From: Ctena decussata
Taxonomy: Eukaryota; Mollusca; Bivalvia; Lucinida; Lucinidae
Length of the DNA: 64,000 bases
Direction of reading: 5' to 3'
NCBI GenBank assembly: GCA_963989385.1
Contig: OZ022506.1
Span: 10,559,841 to 10,623,840 of the forward strand
In this document: positions 12,901-24,900 of the stretch, piece by piece
How the letters are laid out: every line of letters begins with the position of its first letter
Numbering within the stretch: the stretch's first letter is position 1
Position numbers and translations under genes: made by a program
The notes under the pieces: generated by a model
What the model was told of the DNA's origin: nothing
Database searches by the model: none
What the model saw: only the letters and a program-made list of their open reading frames with translations

Positions 12901-15900
12901 GAAAAATAAGCGGACCCATATTTTTTTATTTTTCCGTCGGTCATGTATTTCCAGAGTTATGCCCCTTTTTAGACTTAGCCTGTGGAACCTTGTGAACAAA
13001 ATATCTCAAGAACCCCTGATGCTAGGATCATGAGGTTTTGCAGGATGACAATGTCCAAGGTGTAGATGACCTGATTAACTTTTGAAACAAATTCGTGAAT
13101 TTTTGACAGAGTTATGCCCCTTTTTCGACTTAGTGCATTGTAAGCCTTTGGAACCTTGTGAACAAAATATCTCAAGAATCCCTGATGTTAGGATCATGAT
13201 CTTTTGCAGGATGACATCGCCCAAGGTGTAGATGACCTAATTAGTTTTTATGCCCCCAACTTCGGAGAAGTCGAGGGGGCATATTGGTTTGGGCCTGTCC
13301 GTCCGTCCGTCCGTCTGTCCGTCTGTCCATCAGTCCGTCCGTAACGCTTTTTGGCAGCTGGGAAACTCAAGAACTGCTAATGCTAGGATCTTGAAATTGT
13401 ATATGTGGCACGTACATGAAAAATGAGCGGACCCGAATTTTTTCTTTATTCCGCCGGTTATGTATTTCAAGAGTTATGCCCCTTTTTCGACTTAGTCTAT
13501 GGAACCTTGTGAACAAAATATCTCAAGAACCCCTGATGCTAAGATCATGATTTTTTGCAGGATGACATTGGCCAAGGTGTAGATGACCTGATTAACTTTT
13601 GAAAAAAAATCGTGAATTTTTGACCGAGTTATGCCCCTTTTTCGACTTAGTGCATTGTAAGCCTATGGAACCTTGTGAACAAAATATCTCAAGAATCTCT
13701 AATGTTAGGATCATGATCTTTTGCAGGATGACATTGCCCAAAGTGTAGATGACCTGATTAGTTTTTGAAAAAAAATCGTGAATTTTTGACCGAGTTATGC
13801 CCCTTTTTAGACTTAGTGCATTGTAAGCCTATGGAACCTTGTGAACAAAATATAATGAGAACCCCTGATGCTAGGAACATGATTTTTTGCAGGCAGACAT
13901 TGCCTAAGGGGTAGATGACCTGATTAATTTTTGAAAAAAAATTGTATATTTTTAAATGAGTTATGCCCCTTTTTCAACTCAGTGCATTGTAAGCCTATGG
14001 AACCTTGTGAACAAAATATCTCGAGAATCCCTGATGCTAGGATCATGATCTTTTGCAGGATGACATTGCCCAAGGCGTAGATGACCTGATTAGTTTTTGA
14101 AAAAAAATCGTGAATTTTTGACCGAGTTATGCCCCTTTTTAGACTTAGTGCATCTTAAGCCTATGGAACCTTGTGAACAAAATATCTTCAGAACCCCTGA
14201 TGCTAGGATCATGTTTTTTTGCAGGCAGACATTGCCCAAGGCGTAGATAACCTGATTAACTTTTGAAAAAACATTGGTTAATTTTTGACTGAGTTATGCC
14301 CCTTTTTCGGACATAGGCATTTTGTATAGGAATGAGCTTGTGAACAAAATATCTGAAGAATCGCATAAGCTAAGATCCTTATATTTGGCGTGCAGGTTTG
14401 GACTAAGGTGTAGATGACCTGATTAACTTTTGAGCCTATTTCATAAATTTTGGTAAAATTTGTCCCATATTTAGAAATAGGCATTTTGAATACAAAGAAG
14501 CTACATGTACATGTGCATATGAATAATTAGATGAACAAAATATCTGAAGAACCGCTGCTATTTTCCTTATATATTTGGCATACAGTTACAGGCTAAGATG
14601 TAGATGAACGGATACATCTTCTTTAGAGGCAAGCATAAGGTTGGGGGCATAGTGATTCATAAACACATTTTCTAGTTGAAAAAAAATCGTGAATTTTTGG
14701 CCGAGTTATGCCCCTTTTTAAACTTAGTGCATTGTAAGCCATGGAACCTTGTGAACAATATATCTTGAGAACCCCTGATGCTAGGATCATGATTTTTTGC
14801 AGGCAGACATTGCCTATGGTGTAGATGACCTGATTAACTTTTGAAAAAAAATCGTGAATTTTTGACCGAGGTATGCCCCATTTTTGAATTAGTGCATTGT
14901 AAGCCTATGGAACCTTGTGAACAAAATATCTCGAGAATCCCTGATGCTAGGATCATGATCTTTTGCAGGATGACATTGCCCAAGGTGTAGATGACCTGAT
15001 TAGTTTTTGAAAAAAAATCGTGTATTTTTGACCGAGTTATGCCCCTTTTTAGACTTAGTGCATTGTAGGCCTATCGGACCTTGTGAACAAAATATCTTGA
15101 GAACCCCTGATGCTAGGATCATGTTTTATTGCAGGCAGACATTGCCTAAGGCGTAGATGACCTGATTAACTTTTGAAAAACATTGGTTAATTTTTATGCC
15201 CCCAACTTCAGAGAAGTTGAGGGGGGGCATATTGGTTTGGGCATGTCCGTCTGTCTGTCCGTCCGAAACGCTTTTTGGCAGCTGGGAAACTCAAGAACTG
15301 CTTTTGCTAGGATCTTGAAATTTTATGTGTGGCATGTGCATGAAAAATAAGCGGACCCATATTTTTTTATTTTTCCGTCGGTCATGTATTTCCAGAGTTA
15401 TGCCCCTTTTTAGACTTAGCCTGTGGAACCTTGTGAACAAAATATCTCAAGAACCCCTGATGCTAGGATCATGAGGTTTTGCAGGATGACAATGCCCAAG
15501 GTGTAGATGACCTGATTAACTTTTGAAACAAATTCGTGAATTTTTGACAGAGTTATGCCCCTTTTTCGACTTAGTGCATTGTAAGCCTATGGAACCTTGT
15601 GAACAAATTATCTCAAGAACCCCTGATGCTAGGAGCATGATTTTTTGCAAGAAGAGACTGCCTAACATATAGATGACCTGATTAACTTTTGAAAAAAATT
15701 TATGAATTTTTTATCGAGTTATGCCCCTTTTTCGACTTAGTGCATTATTAACCTATGGAACCTTGTGAAGAAAATATCTGGAGAACCCCTGATGCTAGGA
15801 TCATGATTTTTTGCAGAAAGATACTGCCTAACATATAGATGACCTGATTAACTTTCGAAAAAAATCGTAAATTTTTGACTGAGTTAAGCCCCTTTTTCGA

Positions 15901-18900
15901 CTTAGTGTATTGAAGCCTAATGGTACAAAGGTACAAGCATTATTGGATGAACCTTCTTTAGAGGCAAGCATAGGGTTGGGGGCATAGTGTTTCATAAACA
16001 CATTTTCTAGTTATTTTTCTGCCGGCAATGTATTTCCAGAGTTATGCCCCTTTTTCGACTTAGCCTGTGGAACCTTGTGAACAAAATATAATGAGAACCC
16101 CTGATGCTAGGATCATGAGGCTTTGCAAGATGAGAATGCCCAAGGTGTAGATGACCTGATTAACCTTTGGAACAAATTCGTGAATTTTTGACCGAGTTAT
16201 GCCCCTTTTTCAACTTAGTGCATTGTAAGCCTATGGAACCTTGTGAACAAAATATCTCAAGAACCCCTGATGCTAGGAGCATGATTTTGTGCAGGAAGAT
16301 ACTGCCTGTAGTGTAGATGACCTGATTAACTTTTGAAAAAGATTCAATAATTTTTGATCGAGATATTCCCCTTTTTCGACTTAGTGCATTGAAGCCTATG
16401 GTAGAAAGGTACCCTTATATATAGTCAAGAACAATAAGAGCTAGGAACTTGAAACTTTATACACATGATCAGTATGGAAAATAAGCAGATCCATATTTTT
16501 TTATTTTTCCGCCGGCAATGTATTTCCAGAGTTGTGCCCCTTTTTCGACTTAGCCTGTGGAACCTTGTGAACAAAATATCTCAAGAACCCCTGATGCTAG
16601 GATCATGAGGCTTTGCAAGATGAGACTGCCCAAGGTGTAGATGACCTGATTAACTTTTGAAACAAATTCGTGAATTTTTGACCGAGTTATGCCCCTTTTT
16701 CAACTTAGTGCATTGTAAGCCTATGGAACCTTGTGAACAAAATATCTTAAGAACCCCTGATGCTAGTAGCATGATTTTTTTGCAGGAAGATACTGCCTGT
16801 AGTGTAGATGACCTGATTAACTTTTGAAAAAGATTCAATAATTTTTGATCGAGTTATTCCCCTTTTTACGACTTAGTGCATTGAGGCCTATGGTACAAAG
16901 GTACCCTTACATATAGTCAAGAACAATAAAAGCTAGGAACTTGAAACTTTATACACATGATCAGTATGGAAAATAAGCAGATGCGTATTTTTTCATTTTT
17001 CCGCCGGCAATGTATTTCCAGAGTTATGCCCCTTTTTCGACTTAGCCTATGGAACCTTGTGAACAAAATATCTCAAGAACCCCTGATGCTAGGATCATGA
17101 GGCTTTGCAAGATGAGAATGCCCAAGGTGTAGATGACCTGATTAACTTTTGAAACAAATTCGTGATTTTTTGACCGAGTTATGCCCCTTTTCAACTTAGT
17201 GCATTGTAAGCCTATGGAACCTTGTGAACAAAATATCTCAAGAACCCCTGAAGCTAGAAGCATGATTTTTTGCAGGAAGATACTGCCTGTGGTGTAGATG
17301 ACCTGATTAACTTTTGAAAAAGATTTAATAATTTTTGATCGAGTTATTCCCCTTTTTCGGCTTAGTGCATTGAGGCCTATGGTACAAAGGTACCCTTACA
17401 TATAGTCAAGAACAATAAGAGCTAGGAACTTGAAACTTTATACACATGATCAGTATGGAAAATAAGCAGATCCGTATTTTTATACGCCCGTTTTGAAAAA
17501 ACGGACGTATTATGTTGTGGCGCTGTCCGTCCGTCCGTAAACATTCTTGTACACGCCATAACTCAGTAACCATTTGGGATATCTTCATGAAATTTGGTAG
17601 GCATATGTATCAGGGTGGGGGAACGTGTCGGGTACAAGAATGGTTGCTCCCCCTTTCTTACTTTTGAAGTTATGCCCCTTTGATTAATTTTTTCCCTGTA
17701 AGTCTTGTACGCGCCATAACTAGATAACCGTTTGGGATATCTTTATAAAACTTCATAGCAATGTGAATGAAGTCCTAACGATGTGTCGCCTACAAAAACG
17801 GCTGCTTTCCCTTTCTTCGTTTTAGAGTTAATCCGTTTCATTAGTTCTAAAAGGCTAGTTTTCGTGTTTTCTTTTACAATATATTGTCAAGGGAAAAAAC
17901 TAGAACTAAAAATGGTGTAATTTGTGTATTTAGGTTATCTCCCTTGTCCAACTTTACCTTGGAATACTAACAGTATATCATGTGTTAAATATTTAGATGA
18001 TGTTGCAGTCATTATACCCCCACTTTGAAAAAGTGGGGGGTATACTGGTTTACATCTGTCTCTCCATCCGTCCGTCCATCCATCTGTCCATCCTTCCATC
18101 TGTCCTTCCGTCCCCATTTGATCAAATTTTTCATCGAAGATTTCTTCACAACCATACAAGCTAGACTGGTCATATTTGGCATACAGGTTGATGATGACAT
18201 GTTGTATTGTGGGATTGAGAACCAGCCTTCTCCTCTTATTCTTCCCTGTATTTGTCCGATTTGCTTTCTTTCCATACTTTGAATAATGAAATTTTTCGTC
18301 TAAGATTTCTCCACAACCACGCCAGCTAGAGTAGTCATATTTGTTATGCAGGTTGATGACGACATGTTGATCCCACGATAAACAGCCTTATCCTGCTTAT
18401 TCTTTCCTGTATTTGTCCGATTTTCTTTCTTTCCCTACTTTGAATAATGAAATTTTTCGTCAAAGATTTCTGCACAACCATGCAAGCTAGAGTAGTCATA
18501 TTTGGTATGCAGGTTGGTGACAATATGTTGTATCTTTGGATTGAGAACCAGCCTTTTTCTGCTTATTCCTCCCTGTATTTTTCCAATATTCGTTCTTTCC
18601 ATACTTTGAATAATAAAATTTTTCATCAAAGATTTCTCCACAACCAAGCAAGCTAGAGTAGTCTTATTTGGTATGCAGGTTGATGACGATATGTTGTATC
18701 GTGGGATTGAGAACCAGCCTTTTTCTGCTTATTCTTCCCTGTATTTGTCCAATATTCTTTCTTTCCATACTTTGAATAATGAACTTTTTCATCAAAGATT
18801 TCTCCACAACCATGCAAGCTAGATTAGTCATATTTGGTATGCAGGTTAATGATGACTTCCTGTATTGTGGGATTGAGAACCAGACTTCTCCTCTTTTTAT

Positions 18901-21900
18901 TCCCTGTATTTGTCCGATTTTCTTTCTCTCTTTACTTTGAATAATGCATTTTTTTTGCAAAAGATTTCTATGCATCTGTAAGTTAGAGTAGGGATTTTTG
19001 TATGCATGTTGATGATAACTTGTTGTATTGTGGGATTGATAACCAGTCTTCTCCTGCTTATTCTTCCCTATATTTTTCCAATTTTCTTTCTCTCCTGACT
19101 TTGAATAATGTAATTTTTTGTAACAGATTTCACAGCAACCATTCATTTTTGGTATACATGGTAACAATGATTTCTCTCCCTGTTTATGCTTTTTGTTACG
19201 AAAATAACATCATTTGATTTAAGCAATTAAGCGGGGTATAGTCGGATTCGCTGACAGTTCTAGTTAATTATTATAGAGTGGTTGCCCCTGTTTGTCTGCC
19301 TGTCTATCCTTTTGTAAACAATCTTGTTCATTCTATAACTCCTTCAGGAAATTGAAACGGGCGTATTATGCGCCGCTTGCGAAGCCTTTGTTTTATTTTT
19401 CTGCCGGCAATGTATTTCCAGAGTTATGCCCCTTTTTCGACTTAGCCTGTGGAACCTTGTGAACAAAATATCTCAAGAACCCCTGATGCTAGGATCATGA
19501 GGCTTTGCAAGATGAGAATGCCCAAGGTGTAGATGACCTGATTAACTTTTGAAACAAATTCGTGAATTTTTGACCGAGTTATGCCCCTTTTTCAACTTAG
19601 TGCATTGTAAGCCTATGGAACCTTGTGAACATAATAATTTCAAGAACCCCTGATGCTAGGAGCATGATTTTTTGCAGGAAGATACTGCCTGTGGTGTAGA
19701 TGACCTGATTAACTTTTGAAAAAGATTCGATAATTTTTTATCGAGTTATTCCCCTTTTTCGACTTAGTGCATTGAAGCCTATGGTACAAAGATACCCTTA
19801 TATATAGTCAAGAACAATAAGAGCTAGGAACTTGAAACTTTATACACATGATCAGTATGGAAAATAAGCAGACCCGTATTTTTTTTATTTTCCCGCCGGT
19901 CATGTATTTCCAGAGTTATGCCCCTTTTTCGACTTAGCTTGTGGAACCCTGTGAACAAAATATCTCAAGAACCCCTGATCATGAGGTTTTGCAGGATGAG
20001 AATGCCCAAGGTGTAGATGACCTGATTAACTTTTGAAACAAATTCGTGAATTTTTGACAAAGTTATGCCCCTTTTTCCACTTAGTGCATTGTAAGCCTAT
20101 GGAACCTTGTGAACAAAATATCTCAAGAACCCCTGATGTTAGGAGCATGATTTTTTGCAGGAAGATACTGCCTGTGGTGTAGATGACCTGATTAACGTTT
20201 GAGAAGAAATCATGAATTGTTGATCGAGTTATGCCCCTTTTTTGACTTAGTGCATTGTAAGCCTATGGTACAAAGGTACAAGCATTATTGGATGAACCTT
20301 CTCTAGAGACAAGCATATGGTTGGGGGCATAGTGTTTCATAAACACATTTTCTAGTTTTCCAAAACTTTATTTTTATTATATTATCTTAAATCAGAAAAA
20401 AGGTTATTGAACAGAAATGGCTATCTGGGGTAGTTAAAGGAAGTGTAAAAAAAATAAGCAATACGTTCTGGCCAGTGATTCTTAAACTACGGGCGTACAG
20501 AAATCAACAGATGCTCTCTTCCTGTCCATCTTTGGTTTAAACATATTTTATTCTAAAAAAAAATCTATGTACAATATATAAAAGGATACGAACGGAGGCA
20601 AAACGCTTATAAAGTTCTTTTCCTTTACATTTGATCTGGCGGACATATATATCTGCGGAAGATCTATTTAACAATATTTGCCTCGAAATGATGGTAGCTC
20701 ATGGTTAATTTTATATCTCTAAATAACTTAACTCAGTTGATTATAGCTTTTCAGGATTTAACAAGCAGGTGCATAGTTAAATATATTGTCTATATTGTTA
20801 AATATACACTTATAAATGCACAAAGGCCACTCAACTTAACTGTGTTTACCACCCGACAATTACAACATTTTGTATATCTGCATTTTTACAACGAAATGAA
20901 CTTTTTAAAATGATAATTTAATGGTGATTCGGTGTTCAACAGAGTTCCAAAGCCAGGATTAGCCTCTCTCTCTTTCTCTAATGTTACAGCTTAACCTCGG
21001 CGAAAACATAAAAATGGGAGCTATTGATGATGGACAAAACGCATGTCAGTATCTGTTAGGTTGATTCTGATGTTAGAAAACTTCAAAAATATGTCCACTT
21101 CTTTCGAATTTTGTATCTTTTCACACTTCGTATGTTAAACAAAATATGAAAGACCTTAGTGTTCGTAGTTTTTCACCTGGCAAAATTGGTGGAGAAAGTA
21201 CGGACACTATAATAAAACTTATTTTTTCATGCAAGTTTTGTATTTCTGCTTCAAATAATGTTTGTAAAAGAAATTAGAAAGTGTTTCCTGCAGCACATAG
21301 ACAGAATTTGAACTGATTCTGACTTATATCTACTTAAATGCCATGTTTAATTTTTTGTGTGTAAACTGTCTGCTCTCCAAAGTTTTTATTGTCACGTGAC
21401 AGAAGTGGTGGGTCTTCTTCTTTACGCATGCGGTAGTGCTTTCAGCCTAAGGACAGAGTTATCGTTATTTGCGAAATCAAAGTACTGTAAATACCAAAAA
21501 ACTAATATGGCATATTGTACTAGCCAGGGATACTTTTGAAGGGTTTTATCGCCTTTTAAAGTAGATTGTCCATACTTATCCGCTTGTCCGTACTTACCCG
21601 GATTGCCCCTACCAGAAACACCCAAAATTGTAAAATAAATTTGGCGCTGGCAAATGCATTTCCATATAAATTTGGCGCCGAAAGAGTTAAACGAAATCCT
21701 TGAGTGGCTTTGTTAGGAGGTATGATTGAGTCTGGCCATCCACCAGTATTTAGATTAAGTCAGTGTTAAGCTGAATTTTTTTCAAGGGGTTGCACTGGCC
21801 AGGCCCGGATCCAGACCACCACATACTGGTGGGGCTGGGGGGTGTCGATATGTATTTGGGAAGGGAGGGGTGGGGGGGGGGGGAGGGGTTGAAAATGACA

Positions 21901-24900
21901 TAATAAAGGATAAATTTGATGAGATTTTTTGATAAAGTCTTTTTTTGCCTTGAAATATATGTTGTGATATCACATAAGAATCGCCTCGCCGAGGCTATTC
22001 TAATGAGATGTCACAACATAAATTCTAATCTAACCAGACCCAAGTGGCGGGGCTGAAGCCCCAAAGCCCACCCCCTGGATCCGGGGCTGCTGGCTGGGGG
22101 ATGTTCTTGAGTCCCTGCTAATTCGCTCTTGTTCACAAAGTTCTCCTTTCTTTCACCTTTCAAGTAAAGATTAAGGTGTATTGTAAACTGCTATTTTTAT
22201 TGCCACTTTTAAAAAGGGAGACAACTTCCGTGACTTCCTGACTGCTTGCCTGGGTGACAAAAACCTTCTAAAAATGTGTTTACTCTTAAAAGAAAGAATT
22301 TACTTTTTCTCTTTTGTAAAGGGAAGCAAATATGAAAATGGCCGAGTAGCTGCCCTTGATGGTGTATCTTCACTTTATCCCATTCCATTCAAGCAAACAG
22401 TTTGGATCCAGATCAGGCCCCACATTTGTGGGGCTGATCTGAGATCCAAACTGCTTGCTGCCTAGACATCATTTCTACAAGAGTTGGTTAGACCAATATT
22501 GTCAAAATATTCTTGATTTTTGATGCAGACGACAATTTCAGCAGACGACAAAAATACCCAGCATGCAATGGGTTAACTTTGATGTAGATGTTTGACATTA
22601 GATACTAATTTGCAAGTATGTGCCATTATTGGTTCTCCATGACTTTTACAGGTGCTGATGTGATTACATTGTTAGAAAGTGATGCCTCCAAGCCATTTCT
22701 GGGTAACAATGATCTCGGAATGTGGTTGGAAGAGAGACTGGGCATGTATGTGGACTATGGACCATCTACAAAAGACCATACATGGGGGTAGGTATGCTAT
22801 TTACTGTATTCCTAACTTTGGACTGAAAATCTTGAACATATTCCAACAAAGTATCATTTAAAAATGAAATTATTTGCTCAATAAGATTACAATCAATACA
22901 CAGGTTTTGTTACATCTCTTCCATAAGTTGAATGGATACATTTTCAGTGGAAGAAAACATTTTTAGCTGGCCTGTACAAATGTACAGGAAGAACTGTTGC
23001 ACTATCATGCCGTTGGCTTCGGTGTTAGCAAAATGTTTAAGTTTTACATTAAAGTTTTTACGTATTTTGTATTTTCAGAAATCTGGTATTGTCAAAATGG
23101 CCAATAGTCAAATCAACCCATCATCTGCTGCCATCCCCCGAAGGTCAGTATCATGTGAGTTGTACTGAAAGTAAATGTGTTTTAAGATGTATACACCTTC
23201 ATGTTTTTCGGCCATTATTATAAAGGGAAATAACTTTTGTAATTTGCTGTTTTGCTTCACTGGATGACAAGACCCTTCCAAAATGGAGTCTACTCTTAAA
23301 GGAAAGAATTTGCTCCTTTGGGAGCAAATTCTTACCTGTAAGAGTTGACTCCCATTGTTAAGGGAGGCAGAAGTGAGAATGGCAGAGTTGCTGTCCTTGA
23401 AAGTGAAGCTCTTCACCTCACAAGCATATTTCTTGCCCTTACCAGACAGCACTTTTACATATACATGTCCTATAGAGCACTCATAAATAATGGTATCAAT
23501 TTTGGTTTGGTTGGTGCCAAAGAAGTGACTAAACAAATGTCTGCCAAGATTGGGTTTTAATACAGTGACTTGGCTTGACATGTCTAATGGTGTGAAAGCA
23601 TCGAAAGTTAAACTGTGTCAGTATTTCTGTTTAAGGTGAATGGAAAGCAACTCTGCCATTTTCATATTGGTCTTCTTTCTTAATGGGGTCAACTCTCAAA
23701 GGAAAGAATTTGCTCCTGTAGGAGCAAATTCTTTCCTTTATGAGTAGACTTTATTGTGGAAGGGGTTTGTCTTCCAGGGAGGCAAACAGTTGTTTCCCTA
23801 TAAAAAGTTGTTTCCTTATTGAAAATGCCAGAAAAACATGGAGGTGTATCCGTATGCCTTAATTATTTAAGTCTGCGGGGAAAACTTAAGTTGGAGTTAC
23901 TTAATGAAGTGGAATAGAATGTCAAGAATCTTTCTGGAAACAAATGCACCCCTTTAGAGTCCAAAAAGTGAACTGTGTAGTTCCTGAGCAGAGGCCGAGG
24001 ATAGTCTTGGCATGTGCATTATGCATATGCATAAAGCTTGTTGTTTTCTTTGTCACAGTGCACTTCTTTCAAGAGGAGCTTTCAGTTGGAAGATGAGCTT
24101 TTTCCATTCCTAAACAACTGCAAAATCTTGGCCATCTTATAAGACAGATCTAAATTTTTGGAATTGTTTTGGAAAGGAGAAAAAATCTTACAGCAACATT
24201 ACACCGGACTGGTTAAGGTATTTGAGATCATGTTTGAATGGAGAAATTTCATCTTAATGTCTGAATAAATATGATAACTGGTTGACTTTATTTCAGGAGA
24301 ACTAGCACCAGGGCTTACTGTTACTGTGAACGTCTCTGGTAGTCTTGTAGATTTTGTTGTAACACATATGGGAAATGATAGAGACAGGCTAGATAGAAAG
24401 TTACAGGCAGAATTTTTAGCCAAAGAATTGAAAAACTGGTGAGTATAGGGTAAAGTCTGGTAAATTCGGACAGCGGGTAAATTCGGAAAGTGACATTGTT
24501 TTCTTTATATGTCAGTTGTTTGGAATTCAAACAAAATTAAGTGGGCAAACAATGAAAATCCTGATGAGATGGCTCAGTATTAGCCGTCTCATCTGGATTT
24601 TCACTGTTTGCAATGGTAGGTCAGAATTCACCCGCTGTCCGAAGTTACCCGACTCGACCCTAGTGACAAGAGGAACCAAAATTTTTGTAATTTTACTAAT
24701 GTTCTTGGAGACTTAGATCCTTACTAAGGAGTCTTCTTAACCCCAGTTTAAAGCTGGTGAAGAGAGTAAGTCTGATTTGTTCATACATGCAGTCAGCAAC
24801 TTTCCTAATAAGAAGGATATTAGTAAAAATTCTAAATATTGGGACACCAAAAATAATTACCATAATTAACAGCTTGTTTTTACAGTGCAGTAATGTGTCC

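Larger units (their letters stand above)
11093..20355 (+). mobile_element. Helentron-like element, outer copy, ~166-bp tandem core
   Basis: 5' palindrome ATGCCCCCAATTTCGGAGAA at 11095. At the 3' end, GGTTGGGGGCAT is the inverse of the 5' end; then the hairpin GTGTTT-CAT-AAACAC, ATTTTCTAG at 20355 and TT. The core unit of ~166 bp contains GAGTTATGCCCCTTTTTCGA, CTTGTGAACAAAATATCTC, CCTGATGCTAGGATCATGA and GTAGATGACCTGATTAAC. Large parts between its ends are other insertions of the same or related families. It encodes no protein; apparent frames are repeat translations. Confidence 0.7.
10497..21606. mobile_element. 11.1-kb composite element with GGGGCAATCCGGGTAAGTAC terminal inverted repeats
   Basis: The left end GGGGCAATCCGGGTAAGTAC is matched exactly by the right end in inverse orientation, and TA flanks both sides. 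AGTACGGACA-type motifs repeat near each end (about 10515, 10700, 10720, 10740; 21195, 21575, 21590). The real element is probably short; most of its length is later Helentron-like insertions (11093-20355). Stretches 10750-11080 and 20360-21190 show no gene. The ends resemble those of the small elements at 24446 and 28475. The transposase class is unknown. Confidence 0.65.
10265..21687. mobile_element. TTAA-flanked element split by an 11.1-kb insertion
   Basis: The left piece (10265-10496) has TCTTTTGGCACCATTGTGG and CGCTTTAATGCGAACGGC; the right piece (21607-21687) has CCAGAAACACCCAAAATTG and TTTGGCGCCGAAAGAGTTAA. Together they correspond to the uninterrupted ~384-bp copy at 60130-60513, which has TTAACTCTT...AAGAGTTAA ends. 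Confidence 0.75.

Noticed and set aside
11902..17263. Several minus-strand frames containing [15 protein letters not shown]
   Set aside because: They follow the ~166-bp tandem unit and change with its mutations; not genes.
23079..23168. ATG-started frame overlapping the exon at 23079
   Set aside because: The protein family match is in a different frame, and the exon phases confirm that one.
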